Source: CAZODA01 sp964578485
GTDB lineage: Bacteria > Bacteroidota > Bacteroidia > Bacteroidales > Marinilabiliaceae
Length of the DNA: 32,798 nucleotides
Direction of reading: 5' to 3'
NCBI GenBank assembly: GCA_964578485.1
Contig: CAZODA010000036.1
Coordinates: 1-32,798 of the forward strand
The notes beneath the pieces were generated by a model that worked only from the letters and a program-made list of their open reading frames with translations, was not told the DNA's origin and ran no database searches. Position numbers and translations under genes: made by a program. Below are positions 7,528-15,657 of the stretch, one piece after another (within the stretch, counting starts at the first letter, position 1; each line of letters starts with the position of its first letter).

Positions 7528-7564
7528 AACGTCTTTCTACGTGACATGTCGCGTCCGTTTTGGG

Positions 7565-7583
7565 TTTTGAGCGCAGCGAAATC
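7565..7583. repeat. Dispersed 19-bp motif
   Basis: TTTTGAGCGCAGCGAAATC occurs here and, identically, at 5563-5581 and 23435-23453 inside repeat copies B and C. In all three places the flanks can pair weakly (GGG/CCC here, GTCG/CGAC in B and C). The stretch 7528-7777 otherwise shows no gene. Confidence 0.5.
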
Positions 7584-7772
7584 CCGACAATAGCCGGTAG
7601 GCGATTGACTCTTAGGTTTGTATCAGTAAATAAATTTTTAAACCATTTTTGAAACGCTAAAACAAAAGCAACTTTCTGCATTACCTTTTTGAGTTTTTAA
7701 AATCGGGCGAAAAAAGCATTTATGAATATTCGGAAAAAATAATCAAATCAATCTTTATATTATTTTCAGACT

Positions 7773-7809
7773 ATTGTTTTGTCGCAAATGTTTACTAAAT
7801 TTGCGACAA
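7773..7809 (+). promoter_or_regulatory. Promoter and operator of the AbiEi/DUF6088-type gene
   Basis: TTGTCGCAAAT (7779-7789) and ATTTGCGACAA (7799-7809) are perfect inverted 11-mers. The right half overlaps a -7 box TAAATTTG at 7796-7803, with ATTG at 7773-7776 nineteen bases upstream. An inverted repeat lying on the promoter is the expected layout for negative autoregulation by AbiEi-type antitoxins. Confidence 0.65.
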
Positions 7810-7824
7810 GATTAAAACGTAAAA

Positions 7825-8376
7825 ATGTCTAAAAGCATTGAAATACAAGTGTTAGAAAAGATAAAGCGAAGCCCGAGAGCTACGCTTTTCTTTGTGGATA
7901 GTTTTGTCAAAATTGCCAACACCAAAGCTATAAACAAGGCATTGGAACGCTTGGTAAAATCAGGAGAAATATAGCGAGTTGCACAAGGTATTTACGTTCG
8001 TCCTGTTATTGATGATTATATTGGGAAAGTGTTGCCGAGCATTGAAGAAATTGCGGTTGCTATTGCAAAAAGAGACCGGGCAAAAATAGTTCCGACAGGA
8101 AGTTATGCAATGTATAAATTGGGATTAACAACACAAGTACCGTTAAACATTGTTTTCTATTCCGATACTTCGGCTCGAAAAATTAAAATCGGAAAACAAA
8201 CTATTACGTTCAAAAAAGCAAGTTCTAAAAACTTGGCCTTTGTTGGCGAAATAAGCACGTTAGCAATCCAAGCATTGCGAACAATCGGCAAAGACCAAGT
8301 AACAGATGAAGAAATACTCACTTACAGTATAATGAAATTTAACAATCTATATCGTCCCCCCTTGATTAATTCATAA
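7825..8376 (+). pseudogene. AbiEi/DUF6088-type antitoxin gene, interrupted by a stop
   Basis: The frame from the ATG at 7825 reads MSKSIEIQVLEKIKRSPRAT and on to KSGEI, then a TAG at 7972-7974. It resumes in the same frame with RVAQGIYVRPV and continues to 8376. The N-terminal winged-helix start and the R-V-A-x-G-I-Y turn are typical of DUF6088/AbiEi-type proteins, the antitoxins of type IV systems. The tail after EEILTYS does not look like the family ending, so the 3' end is probably replaced as well. No AbiEii nucleotidyltransferase toxin gene is present. A start inside the gene (TTG at 8029) would lack the DNA-binding part. Confidence 0.75.
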
Positions 8377-8614
8377 GTGGAAAGAGTTAAGTTATAGGTA
8401 TTTAAGCCACAAAGGTGGCTTTACCGTCAAGACCGCAGGGAAAGCAGCTCTTTTTGCAGGAGTTGCTTTTTTTGAACTTGATTTCGATGAACTGCAATCA
8501 GCCAATTTGGATGGAAAGTTAAGCGGGAGATTAAAGGAAATAACAGATTACTCAATTGACAGTAATAACGAAAACAATATCTATATGTTTGTGCATTTTG
8601 AATTAAATAGATAA
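8366..8614 (+). pseudogene. Chimeric fragment: unknown tail joined to the 3' end of a beta-propeller lipoprotein gene
   Basis: An open frame runs from 8366 to the TAA at 8612-8614. The first part, containing SHKGGFTVKTAGKAALFAG, is not recognised. From 8461 to 8601 the DNA is identical at 139 of 141 positions to 12781-12921, the last 47 codons of the second propeller lipoprotein gene, and it is in the correct frame. It has no signal peptide, so it cannot be a working lipoprotein. A small hairpin, AGCCAC-AAA-GGTGGCT, lies in the first part. Confidence 0.7.
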
Positions 8615-8676
8615 TTTGCATCTATGAGACTATAAAATACAAAAAACAATCATTCAGGATAAAGATACAATATAAT

Positions 8677-10314
8677 ATGAATCGTTTCTATTTTCTCATA
8701 ATGCTTTGCCTGCTGTTCGTAACATGTAACAACAAGGCACATTACACCGAAATACTCGATGAGGCGAGCCGATTATCCGATTCCATCCCCTCATTGGCAG
8801 TGATAAAATTAGAGAAAATTAAAAACAAGAAACGGTTGAATACAGCAGAACAGGCGCAATATGACCTGATTTTTGTGAAAAGCATGTTCAACTCGGGTAA
8901 GCTCTTGCCTTCTGACTCCATAATTCATAACCTTACCCAATTTTACCGTAAGCAAAATGATTCAACGCACTTGCATCAAAGTCTGTTTTATAACGGAATT
9001 TATCACTACAGAAATATGACATACGATTCGGCCATTGTATATTTTGATAAAGCTGCTGACGCTGTTCCAAAAGAAGAATCAGTTAGTATAAAATCACACT
9101 ATAAACGATTTGCCGGATTTTCTTATCTGTATTTGGGAGATACGCAGTCTGCCGTAAGAAGCCAAAAAGAAGCATTGGAGCAAGCTTATATTAATAATGA
9201 ATATGTAAATATTTTTATGTCGCTGATAAATCTTGCCGATGCTTACAAGTATAACAAAGACTTAGACCAATCAATAGAGATATGCGAGCAGGCTCGCAGC
9301 CTTGCTAAACAGAATGGCAAAATTGACAATGAGGCTTTTGCTCTTAATTTAATGTCGAACATATACGAACGCAATAACAAAAATAAGGAGGCATTTCATT
9401 ACAAAAATGAGGCGCAAAGAGTTAAGCGTAATCGCAAAGATGTGCCTGCAATAAACCTGTACAGAGCTATATTGTTTGACAAACAAAACATGCCCGATTC
9501 GGCGCAACATTACGCACAGTTGTCTATTAAGGGAGAGGATTTGTATGTGGCAGACTTGGCCTACCTTTTTTTGGGTTCGATAGAAGCGAAACAGGGCAGA
9601 CATGCAGAGGCTCTAAATCTCTCAAAAACCGGCGAAAAAATATTCAACCAATTCCTGTCAGCAGTACACTCTAGAGAGATGCAGCAAAAATATGAGCAAC
9701 AGAAATTAGAGAACGAAAACAATCAGCTGAAGATAAAACAGAGAGAACATCAATTTTATTTGATTATAGCTCTCTTTCTGCTAATGCTAATGATGATTGC
9801 GATCTACACAATCCGCGTAAACAATAAATGCAAGAATGAAAAAATTGCACATAAAAATAGGATGTCGCAATTAGAACATGACAATATGCTCCTTAAGCAG
9901 CAACAAGAAATTAGTGCATTGCGTGCGAAAGAAGCATTGCTAAGAGAGTCTTTGTTCAAGAGGATCAACTTTTTTCATAAACTGCCCTCATTGAGAGGTG
10001 AGAACAGTGACATGCCCGACAAAAAGACTAAAATAAGAATCACTGCACAAGACTGGCAGGAGCTGACAAACAGCATCAGAGATGCATATCCACATTTTCT
10101 CACAAAACTTAGTCAGATGGCGCCTTCCCTTTCTGATGAAGATATTCGTTTTTGCTGTCTGGTAAAATTAAATGTAAATATGCAAGACCTATCCGATATA
10201 TATTGTGTTTCAAAAGCTGCTATCACAAAAAGAAAATACCGTCTTAAAACTGAAAAATTCAATATTGATGAAAACACAATCAATCTCGACACAATTTTGC
10301 AAGAAATAAAATAA
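8677..10314 (+). CDS. TPR membrane regulator with C-terminal HTH-like domain
   Basis: A 545-residue protein of a Bacteroidales signalling type. Residues 1-17 are a signal sequence with a possible lipobox (LLFVTC17). TPR-like helical pairs fill about 35-330, with landmarks such as DSAIVYFDKAADAVP and LANLADAY-type turns. A Gln/Glu-rich coiled coil (333-358) leads into one membrane segment (about 360-380), then a second coiled coil (385-430). The C-terminal 90 residues (SDEDIRFCCLVKLNVNMQDL, then YCVSKAAITKRKYRL) are helix-turn-helix-like. Similar proteins are thought to sense periplasmic signals and regulate neighbouring genes. The three propeller lipoproteins and the efflux set downstream are the obvious candidates. 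There is no kinase domain. Confidence 0.8.
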   Translation: MNRFYFLIMLCLLFVTCNNKAHYTEILDEASRLSDSIPSLAVIKLEKIKNKKRLNTAEQAQYDLIFVKSMFNSGKLLPSDSIIHNLTQFYRKQNDSTHLHQSLFYNGIYHYRNMTYDSAIVYFDKAADAVPKEESVSIKSHYKRFAGFSYLYLGDTQSAVRSQKEALEQAYINNEYVNIFMSLINLADAYKYNKDLDQSIEICEQARSLAKQNGKIDNEAFALNLMSNIYERNNKNKEAFHYKNEAQRVKRNRKDVPAINLYRAILFDKQNMPDSAQHYAQLSIKGEDLYVADLAYLFLGSIEAKQGRHAEALNLSKTGEKIFNQFLSAVHSREMQQKYEQQKLENENNQLKIKQREHQFYLIIALFLLMLMMIAIYTIRVNNKCKNEKIAHKNRMSQLEHDNMLLKQQQEISALRAKEALLRESLFKRINFFHKLPSLRGENSDMPDKKTKIRITAQDWQELTNSIRDAYPHFLTKLSQMAPSLSDEDIRFCCLVKLNVNMQDLSDIYCVSKAAITKRKYRLKTEKFNIDENTINLDTILQEIK

Positions 10315-10477
10315 CGAAAATATAAATGTCCGCCTGAAAAACTAATTCTAAAACATAATAGGCTAATAAACATAACATTAGCATAGATGAGCTGATGTAT
10401 TTTGTCCGCTTGTTTTTTGCATTTCAAAGCTCAAAAACCTTTATCTTGCTCCTCATAAACCATTAAAGGCGGTCAAC

Positions 10478-11713
10478 ATGAAGTACAAAATTTACCATTG
10501 GATAATATTTATTATCTCAATCACATTTTTGGGGTCTTGCAGCAAACAAACCAAAATAAGTGCGCTCGACAAATTGGGCGTGGCGGCAGAAAGAAAGATT
10601 GTGAACAATTCCGAATTAATATCCTGCGACATCACCAAACTGAAGGACACCGTGGATATTCCTCTAAGCTATTTTATTGAAGATCTGCAAATGGTGAAGC
10701 TTGACAACAGAGATGAAGCACTAGTGGGCTTAAGTGTGGCAACCATAACTGACAAGTATATTCTTGTGCGAAACATGCGTCAAAATCCTTTTAAACTATT
10801 CAATTTAAGAGGAGAATTCCTTACAACCATCGGCAGCTATGGACAGGGACCTAATGAATATCTTAATGTGTATGACGATTGGCTGGATGAAGAAACCGGA
10901 CAGATTTTTATTTTACCATGGCAAAGCAATCAACTGCTGCGGTTTGACCTGCAGGGCAATGCACTAGAACCTATACCTCTTAGATACAGGGCTCCAAAGG
11001 GAAAATTCTTTGTAAATACAAAAGCCTCCACCGTGTCATTATTCCTCTTGCCATTTGCAGACAGGAATTCGGTTGTTGCATGGACACAGGATTTTCAGGG
11101 AAATATGATTGATTCCATTCCGGCGGGACACTTATCTGTAAAGCCTGATTTTAGCAATGAGGTTTTATCTTACAGAAACACAAATCAATTCGATTGCTTC
11201 TTGTTTACCTTTTTCGAACAGCGTCCCGATAGCCTTTACCACTATAATATTGCAGAAAACAAACTCGAACCCAAATTTACACTCGACTTTAAAGACAGAA
11301 AGTGGAAAATACACTCCTATCAGGAACTGCCCTTTCATTTTATGGGTAGTGTAACCATCGAGAAAAAATTATCTGAAAATTCGTCGATTACCGAAAAACC
11401 CTCGAACTTTATTGTCGATAAGAAGACTTTAAAAGGTGGATTCTATAAACTCTACAACGATTTTTTAGGAGGAATTCCAATGGAGGAATGGTTTTTATTC
11501 CATAAAGGGTATTACGTATGGAATGTTGATCCCGGATACCTAGCAGAACTTTTGACACAGCATCTGAATAAAGCCGGAGCACTTCCTGAAAATGACCGAA
11601 AAAAATTAAGAGATTTACTGGAATCCATTGACGAAAATGACAACAACTATCTGTTTTATGGGAAATTGAGACAAACCGAAACATTCAGTATTGGATGCTT
11701 ACAATGTTTATGA
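10478..11713 (+). CDS. Six-bladed beta-propeller lipoprotein, copy 1
   Basis: A 411-residue lipoprotein with lipobox LGSC at residues 18-21. The mature part has propeller-like repeats, for example YKLF/FKLFNLRGEFLTTIG followed by GQGPNEY, a feature of the 6-bladed beta-propeller (BF3164-like) family of Bacteroidales. It aligns end to end with the product of 13167-14342: shared WTQDFxGxM/V, LYHYNI and ELPFHF blocks. The paralogue ends at GKLKQ, whereas this one runs on past GKLRQ for another 12 residues ending CLQCL, which looks like loss of the old stop. It is preceded by 163 bp without a gene, containing TGTCCGCCTG and TGTCCGCTTG as near repeats. Confidence 0.8.
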   Translation: MKYKIYHWIIFIISITFLGSCSKQTKISALDKLGVAAERKIVNNSELISCDITKLKDTVDIPLSYFIEDLQMVKLDNRDEALVGLSVATITDKYILVRNMRQNPFKLFNLRGEFLTTIGSYGQGPNEYLNVYDDWLDEETGQIFILPWQSNQLLRFDLQGNALEPIPLRYRAPKGKFFVNTKASTVSLFLLPFADRNSVVAWTQDFQGNMIDSIPAGHLSVKPDFSNEVLSYRNTNQFDCFLFTFFEQRPDSLYHYNIAENKLEPKFTLDFKDRKWKIHSYQELPFHFMGSVTIEKKLSENSSITEKPSNFIVDKKTLKGGFYKLYNDFLGGIPMEEWFLFHKGYYVWNVDPGYLAELLTQHLNKAGALPENDRKKLRDLLESIDENDNNYLFYGKLRQTETFSIGCLQCL

Positions 11714-11770
11714 GTTCAGAACTAAGAGCTTTTTAATTTGATATAGAATGTTAATATTAAGTTTTACTTT

Positions 11771-12925
11771 ATGAGAAAAATAAAATTTGAGTCATTTGGT
11801 TTTTTGACGGTGTGTTCATTGTTTATGTTCATATTGTCTTGCAATTCGGTCAATACAAACGATACTATAATTGCTGTTGATTTAAAAAGAAACTATCCGG
11901 AAAAAACATTATCCTTGGAATCATTTTCCAATATTGAGTATGTGGTTCCGGCTGATAGTACCGACTTTCTGTTCAAAGGACATCCTCAAAGTATAAGCGA
12001 CAATACGATAGTGATCTACGATAATGTATCTGGAGATATTCTTCTTTTCAACCGCAAGGGACAGCCAATATCAAAGGTTAGCGCAAAAGGTAATGGTCCC
12101 AATCAGTTTGCTTCCTTTTCAACAATCTTATACGATGAGCATAATACAGAGCTTTTTATCTTTGCCGGAAATAGAGTATTGGTATATTCCTCTGATGGAA
12201 CATTCATCAGGAGCTTTCAGTTTCTGGAAGGAGTAAGGACTGTTGGTGTTCAGCAATTTGATGCAAACACTTTTATTGTTTTTGATGAATCAGAAAGTTT
12301 TGAATCCAATTTTCTTTTGATATCCAAAGAAAACGGCGAAATATTAGAGTCTATTCCTTTACAAAGAAAAGAAAAACCACAATTGTATATAATGGAAACA
12401 ATTGGAAACAACCTAAATTTTGTCATGGGTAAAACGTTTAATATTGTACATCATAGGGATGGTTTTTTATTGACTGACTACTCATTAGACACAGTTTATT
12501 TATACGACCGGAATAGAAATATAACTCCATTCTTAGTAAGAAGTCCTAAAATACAGGAAATGCAACCTGTTGTTTATTTAAATTCTTTGGTAGAGTCTTT
12601 TCAGTATCAGTTTTTGCAAACAATACAAGTGGAAAAAAAGAATAATCGATTACCGAGAAAGAACATATTGTTGGAAAGAAAAAGTAATAAGTTTTTTACT
12701 CAAAAAATAGTTCTTGACGAGTTTAGAGGAAAATATTTTGAGATTACTCCTGATTGTATTTCTAAAACAAGAAACTATAAAGTTGCTTTTTTTGAACTTG
12801 ATTTCGATGAACTGCAATCGGCCAATTTGGATGGAAAGTTAAGCGGGAGATTAAAGGAAATAACAGATCACTCAATTGACAGTAATAACGAAAACAATAT
12901 CTATATGTTTGTGCATTTTGACTAA
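11771..12925 (+). CDS. Six-bladed beta-propeller lipoprotein, copy 2
   Basis: A 384-residue lipoprotein with lipobox ILSC near residues 21-24 (FILSCNSVNT). It belongs to the same propeller type (ISKVSAKGNGPNQFASFST, with KGNGPxQF in place of GQGPxEY) but is more distant from copies 1 and 3 than they are from each other. The last 47 codons are duplicated at 8461-8601. The C-terminus is acidic and Asn-rich. Function of the family is unknown; members are surface or periplasmic lipoproteins, often encoded in groups. Confidence 0.8.
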   Translation: MRKIKFESFGFLTVCSLFMFILSCNSVNTNDTIIAVDLKRNYPEKTLSLESFSNIEYVVPADSTDFLFKGHPQSISDNTIVIYDNVSGDILLFNRKGQPISKVSAKGNGPNQFASFSTILYDEHNTELFIFAGNRVLVYSSDGTFIRSFQFLEGVRTVGVQQFDANTFIVFDESESFESNFLLISKENGEILESIPLQRKEKPQLYIMETIGNNLNFVMGKTFNIVHHRDGFLLTDYSLDTVYLYDRNRNITPFLVRSPKIQEMQPVVYLNSLVESFQYQFLQTIQVEKKNNRLPRKNILLERKSNKFFTQKIVLDEFRGKYFEITPDCISKTRNYKVAFFELDFDELQSANLDGKLSGRLKEITDHSIDSNNENNIYMFVHFD

Positions 12926-13029
12926 ATAGGAAATTCGCATCTACACAAGAAGATGATAGAACACTTCAGACCAGACCGGAATCAATACAACATTTTATAT
13001 AAGTTGTTTAAAAGTCTTCAACTAACAAA

Positions 13030-13074
13030 ACAATGAGTTTTATTGTAGCGCAGCCCAACAGTAATACTCATTGT
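13030..13074. promoter_or_regulatory. Inverted repeat between propeller genes
   Basis: ACAATGAGT (13030-13038) and ACTCATTGT (13066-13074) are perfect inverted 9-mers with a 27-base loop. They lie in the 240-bp gap between propeller genes 2 and 3. This could be an mRNA hairpin or an operator; there is no T-run to mark it as a terminator. Confidence 0.35.
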
Positions 13075-13166
13075 CAAATATTTAATACAATATTAATGGA
13101 TGCTATATTTAAAAGATTATGAAAAAATTAAATAAGATTAAACTGCAAAACCATAAAACTTTTACT

Positions 13167-14342
13167 ATGAGCAATTTACAAAAAAAACACTTATTGTTAC
13201 TCTTCTTAATAATATTGTTCTCCTGCACGCTGAGAAGAGACACTAAATACAAAGAAGAAACACCGTTCTTCTCTGTAAATATTGGCGATGTGAACAGTGA
13301 GACAGAATTGCCCCTTTCAGATTTAATTGAATCTCTGGAAATTATTCAACTGGAAAACAAGGATGAAGCGTTCAGTAAAGTTGGAGTTATTTATGTTTCA
13401 GAAAATCATATAGGAATTCAACCCTCTAGTCAAGATGCATATAAACTCTTTAATAAAAATGGTCACTTCCTTGGAAATATCGGAAAAAGGGGGCAAGGGC
13501 CTGGTGAATACGGGGCATTGTATCACAGTCAAATAGATGAGAGGAATAATAAAATTTACCTTATTAGTTTTAATGCAAAAAATATCCTGACATACGATCT
13601 TAAAGGGAATTTCTTGGCCAAAGAGTGCATTCCATTAGCCGCCATGTTGCCAAAGGGGATTTGTTATGTAGATAACCAACAAAAAATAATAACTGTGCTC
13701 AATCTTCCTTTTCGAGATAGACAGAAGATGGTTTGTTGGACACAAGATTTTAATGGGACAGTATTACAATTCGTACCAGCCACCAACTATGCTGTTTTTC
13801 CCGATTATAGTAATGAAATTTTTTCCTTTAATAATACGGCGTCATATGATTTTCAGATAGGAAAGTTCTATCAGGAAAAACAGGATACTCTTTATCATTA
13901 CGATATTCTAAACAACAAAGTAGAACCTGTTTTCACAATGAAAGCACCGATAAAAGCAGGAGAATTAATTTATGATTATATGGAATTACCCTTTCATTAT
14001 CTTTCATTTATAAAGACAATTAAAATGAGAGCAAATCCGGATAATGATATTCAATCGACCAGGTTAATTTTAGTTGATAAGAAAACGCAGGAAGCCCGGT
14101 ATGTACGTATCGTAAATGATTACTTGGGAGGCTGGGAAATCGATCCGTTTTATCTCTCGTTCCGTATTCGAGACGGGTATTTTACTTGCGCAATGGAACC
14201 TATAGAACTTAAGGAATTGTTAAAAGAATCATTGGATAATAATGAATTAACTCCCGATGTAAGGAAGAAGGTTACTGAACTCAATAATAAGCTCAACCCT
14301 AATGATAACAATGTGATAATGATAGGTAAACTAAAACAATAA
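13167..14342 (+). CDS. Six-bladed beta-propeller lipoprotein, copy 3
   Basis: A 391-residue lipoprotein from the ATG at 13167. This start gives MSNLQKKHLLLLFLIILFSC with Cys at residue 20, close to the Cys21 of copy 1. The upstream in-frame ATG at 13119 would add 16 polar residues and is less likely. Landmarks are YKLFNKNGHFLGNIG, GQGPGEYGALY, WTQDFNGT, LYHYDI and MELPFHYL. It ends at GKLKQ. Together with copy 1 it forms the closer pair of the trio. Confidence 0.8.
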   Translation: MSNLQKKHLLLLFLIILFSCTLRRDTKYKEETPFFSVNIGDVNSETELPLSDLIESLEIIQLENKDEAFSKVGVIYVSENHIGIQPSSQDAYKLFNKNGHFLGNIGKRGQGPGEYGALYHSQIDERNNKIYLISFNAKNILTYDLKGNFLAKECIPLAAMLPKGICYVDNQQKIITVLNLPFRDRQKMVCWTQDFNGTVLQFVPATNYAVFPDYSNEIFSFNNTASYDFQIGKFYQEKQDTLYHYDILNNKVEPVFTMKAPIKAGELIYDYMELPFHYLSFIKTIKMRANPDNDIQSTRLILVDKKTQEARYVRIVNDYLGGWEIDPFYLSFRIRDGYFTCAMEPIELKELLKESLDNNELTPDVRKKVTELNNKLNPNDNNVIMIGKLKQ

Positions 14343-14344
14343 AC

Positions 14345-14356
14345 ACAATATTGTGA
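14345..14356. promoter_or_regulatory. 12-bp palindrome after propeller gene 3
   Basis: CACAATATTGTG is a perfect palindrome three bases after the stop codon. It may be a small operator for the downstream efflux genes, or chance in AT-rich DNA. Confidence 0.25.
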
Positions 14357-14400
14357 ACAAGCTTATAAACGTACACTTCAGTAGTAAATTGATTACAATT

Positions 14401-14523
14401 ATGGATATACCGGTGCCGGCATTTATACATAGAAAATACAAAGAAGCACTTGATGCATTTGATTTGTTGTGTAATCGGGTGTTAAGAGGTGAAGTTGCCA
14501 ATATGCCTGATATTCAAAGGTAA
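14401..14523 (+). CDS. Possible 40-residue ORF, or gene fragment
   Basis: The frame reads MDIPVPAFIHRKYKEALDAF and then DLLCNRVLRGEVANMPDIQR before TAA. The composition is protein-like, with an amphipathic helix, but I recognise no family. It lies in the 211-bp gap between the third lipoprotein gene and the efflux adaptor gene. It could be a small protein or the 3' remnant of a longer lost gene. Confidence 0.3.
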   Translation: MDIPVPAFIHRKYKEALDAFDLLCNRVLRGEVANMPDIQR

Positions 14524-14553
14524 TACATATGTTATACAAAATATCAACACACT

Positions 14554-15636
14554 ATGAAGTACTACAACATCCTGTTTTTATTTATATGTAGCTTGCTTAT
14601 TTTTGGATGCAATTCCTCAAAAAAAGAGGATAATAACCAGTCCGTTCAGCAGTTGCTGCCCGATGCTCCGGCTGAGGTGGCGGTCATTACGCTGCAAACC
14701 GGTGATTTTGAGCATGAGTTGACCGGCAATGGTAAGATCTCGGCACAGACTGTTGCCGAAGTGAGATTTCAAATCAGTGAAATGATAACAAAAATTTATG
14801 TAAAAAATGGTGACAGGGTTTCAAAAGGACAATTCATTGCCGAGCTTGATACTTATGCTCTGACGTTGAAGTTGGAACAGACAAAGGATGCTTTGTTGCG
14901 TAGCAAAATAGAGATGCAGGATGTGCTGATTGGGCAGGGATATAGCCCGGATAAAATAAATGAGGTTCCTGACAATATCATAGAACTTGCGGGTGTAAAG
15001 AGTGGTTTTAACCAAGCACAAATCCAATTTGATTTGGCAGAATATGACCTGAAGCAAGCCCGACTGATTGCACCAATAAGCGGCAGGGTTGCAAATTTAT
15101 TTGCAAAAACCAACACGCTGTCCAAAACTTCAGAGGCATTTTGCAATATAATAGACACTCAAAATCCGGAAGTAACATTTACAGTGCTCGAAAATGAATT
15201 GGGTTTTATAAATAATGGTGATAAAGTGACGGTTACGCCCTTTTCGATGCCTGATGTGGAGGTGCAGGGACTTGTGTCGGAGATTAATCCGTGGGTGAAT
15301 GAAAACGGCATGGTAAACATAAAAGCCTCCTTGGCTTATCATGAAAGGCTGGTGGAAGGCATGAACGTACGCGTAAGTGTATTCAGAACTGCCGGCAAAC
15401 AGTGGGTGGTACCAAAATCGGCCGTAGTATTGCGCACCGGAAGGCAGGTGGTTTTCACCATTGTTGACGGCAGGGCCATCTGGAACTATGTGGATACGGG
15501 ACTGGAAAATGCCACACAATACACTATCACCGGTGAAACACTTAAAGAGGGCGATCAAATTATAACAATCGGGAACATCAATCTGGCACACGAATCACCG
15601 GTAAAAATTATTTCCGGTGTGTATGAGGATAACTAA
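14554..15636 (+). CDS. RND efflux periplasmic adaptor (membrane fusion) lipoprotein
   Basis: A 360-residue HlyD/AcrA-type adaptor that links an RND pump to an outer-membrane channel. The lipobox is LIFGC with Cys19. After it comes a beta-barrel strand (VAVITLQTGDFEHELTGNG), the lipoyl-like half VRFQISEMITKIYVKNGDRV, a short alpha-hairpin (about 100-160, including LEQTKDALLRSK), the second lipoyl half (LIAPISGRVANLF), then the beta-barrel and the membrane-proximal domain (about 200-355). All parts are present. It is 21 bp upstream of the first permease gene and clearly in one operon with it. Confidence 0.9.
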   Translation: MKYYNILFLFICSLLIFGCNSSKKEDNNQSVQQLLPDAPAEVAVITLQTGDFEHELTGNGKISAQTVAEVRFQISEMITKIYVKNGDRVSKGQFIAELDTYALTLKLEQTKDALLRSKIEMQDVLIGQGYSPDKINEVPDNIIELAGVKSGFNQAQIQFDLAEYDLKQARLIAPISGRVANLFAKTNTLSKTSEAFCNIIDTQNPEVTFTVLENELGFINNGDKVTVTPFSMPDVEVQGLVSEINPWVNENGMVNIKASLAYHERLVEGMNVRVSVFRTAGKQWVVPKSAVVLRTGRQVVFTIVDGRAIWNYVDTGLENATQYTITGETLKEGDQIITIGNINLAHESPVKIISGVYEDN

Positions 15637-15657
15637 CTTATAGCAAGTCTAAACGAT

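Noticed and set aside
14401..14523. TolC-type gene remnant
   Set aside because: The 40 residues show no resemblance to TolC repeats; kept only as an unidentified small frame.
15130..15591. 153-residue minus-strand frame
   Set aside because: It is antisense to the efflux adaptor gene, whose domains are plainly visible; composition is not protein-like.
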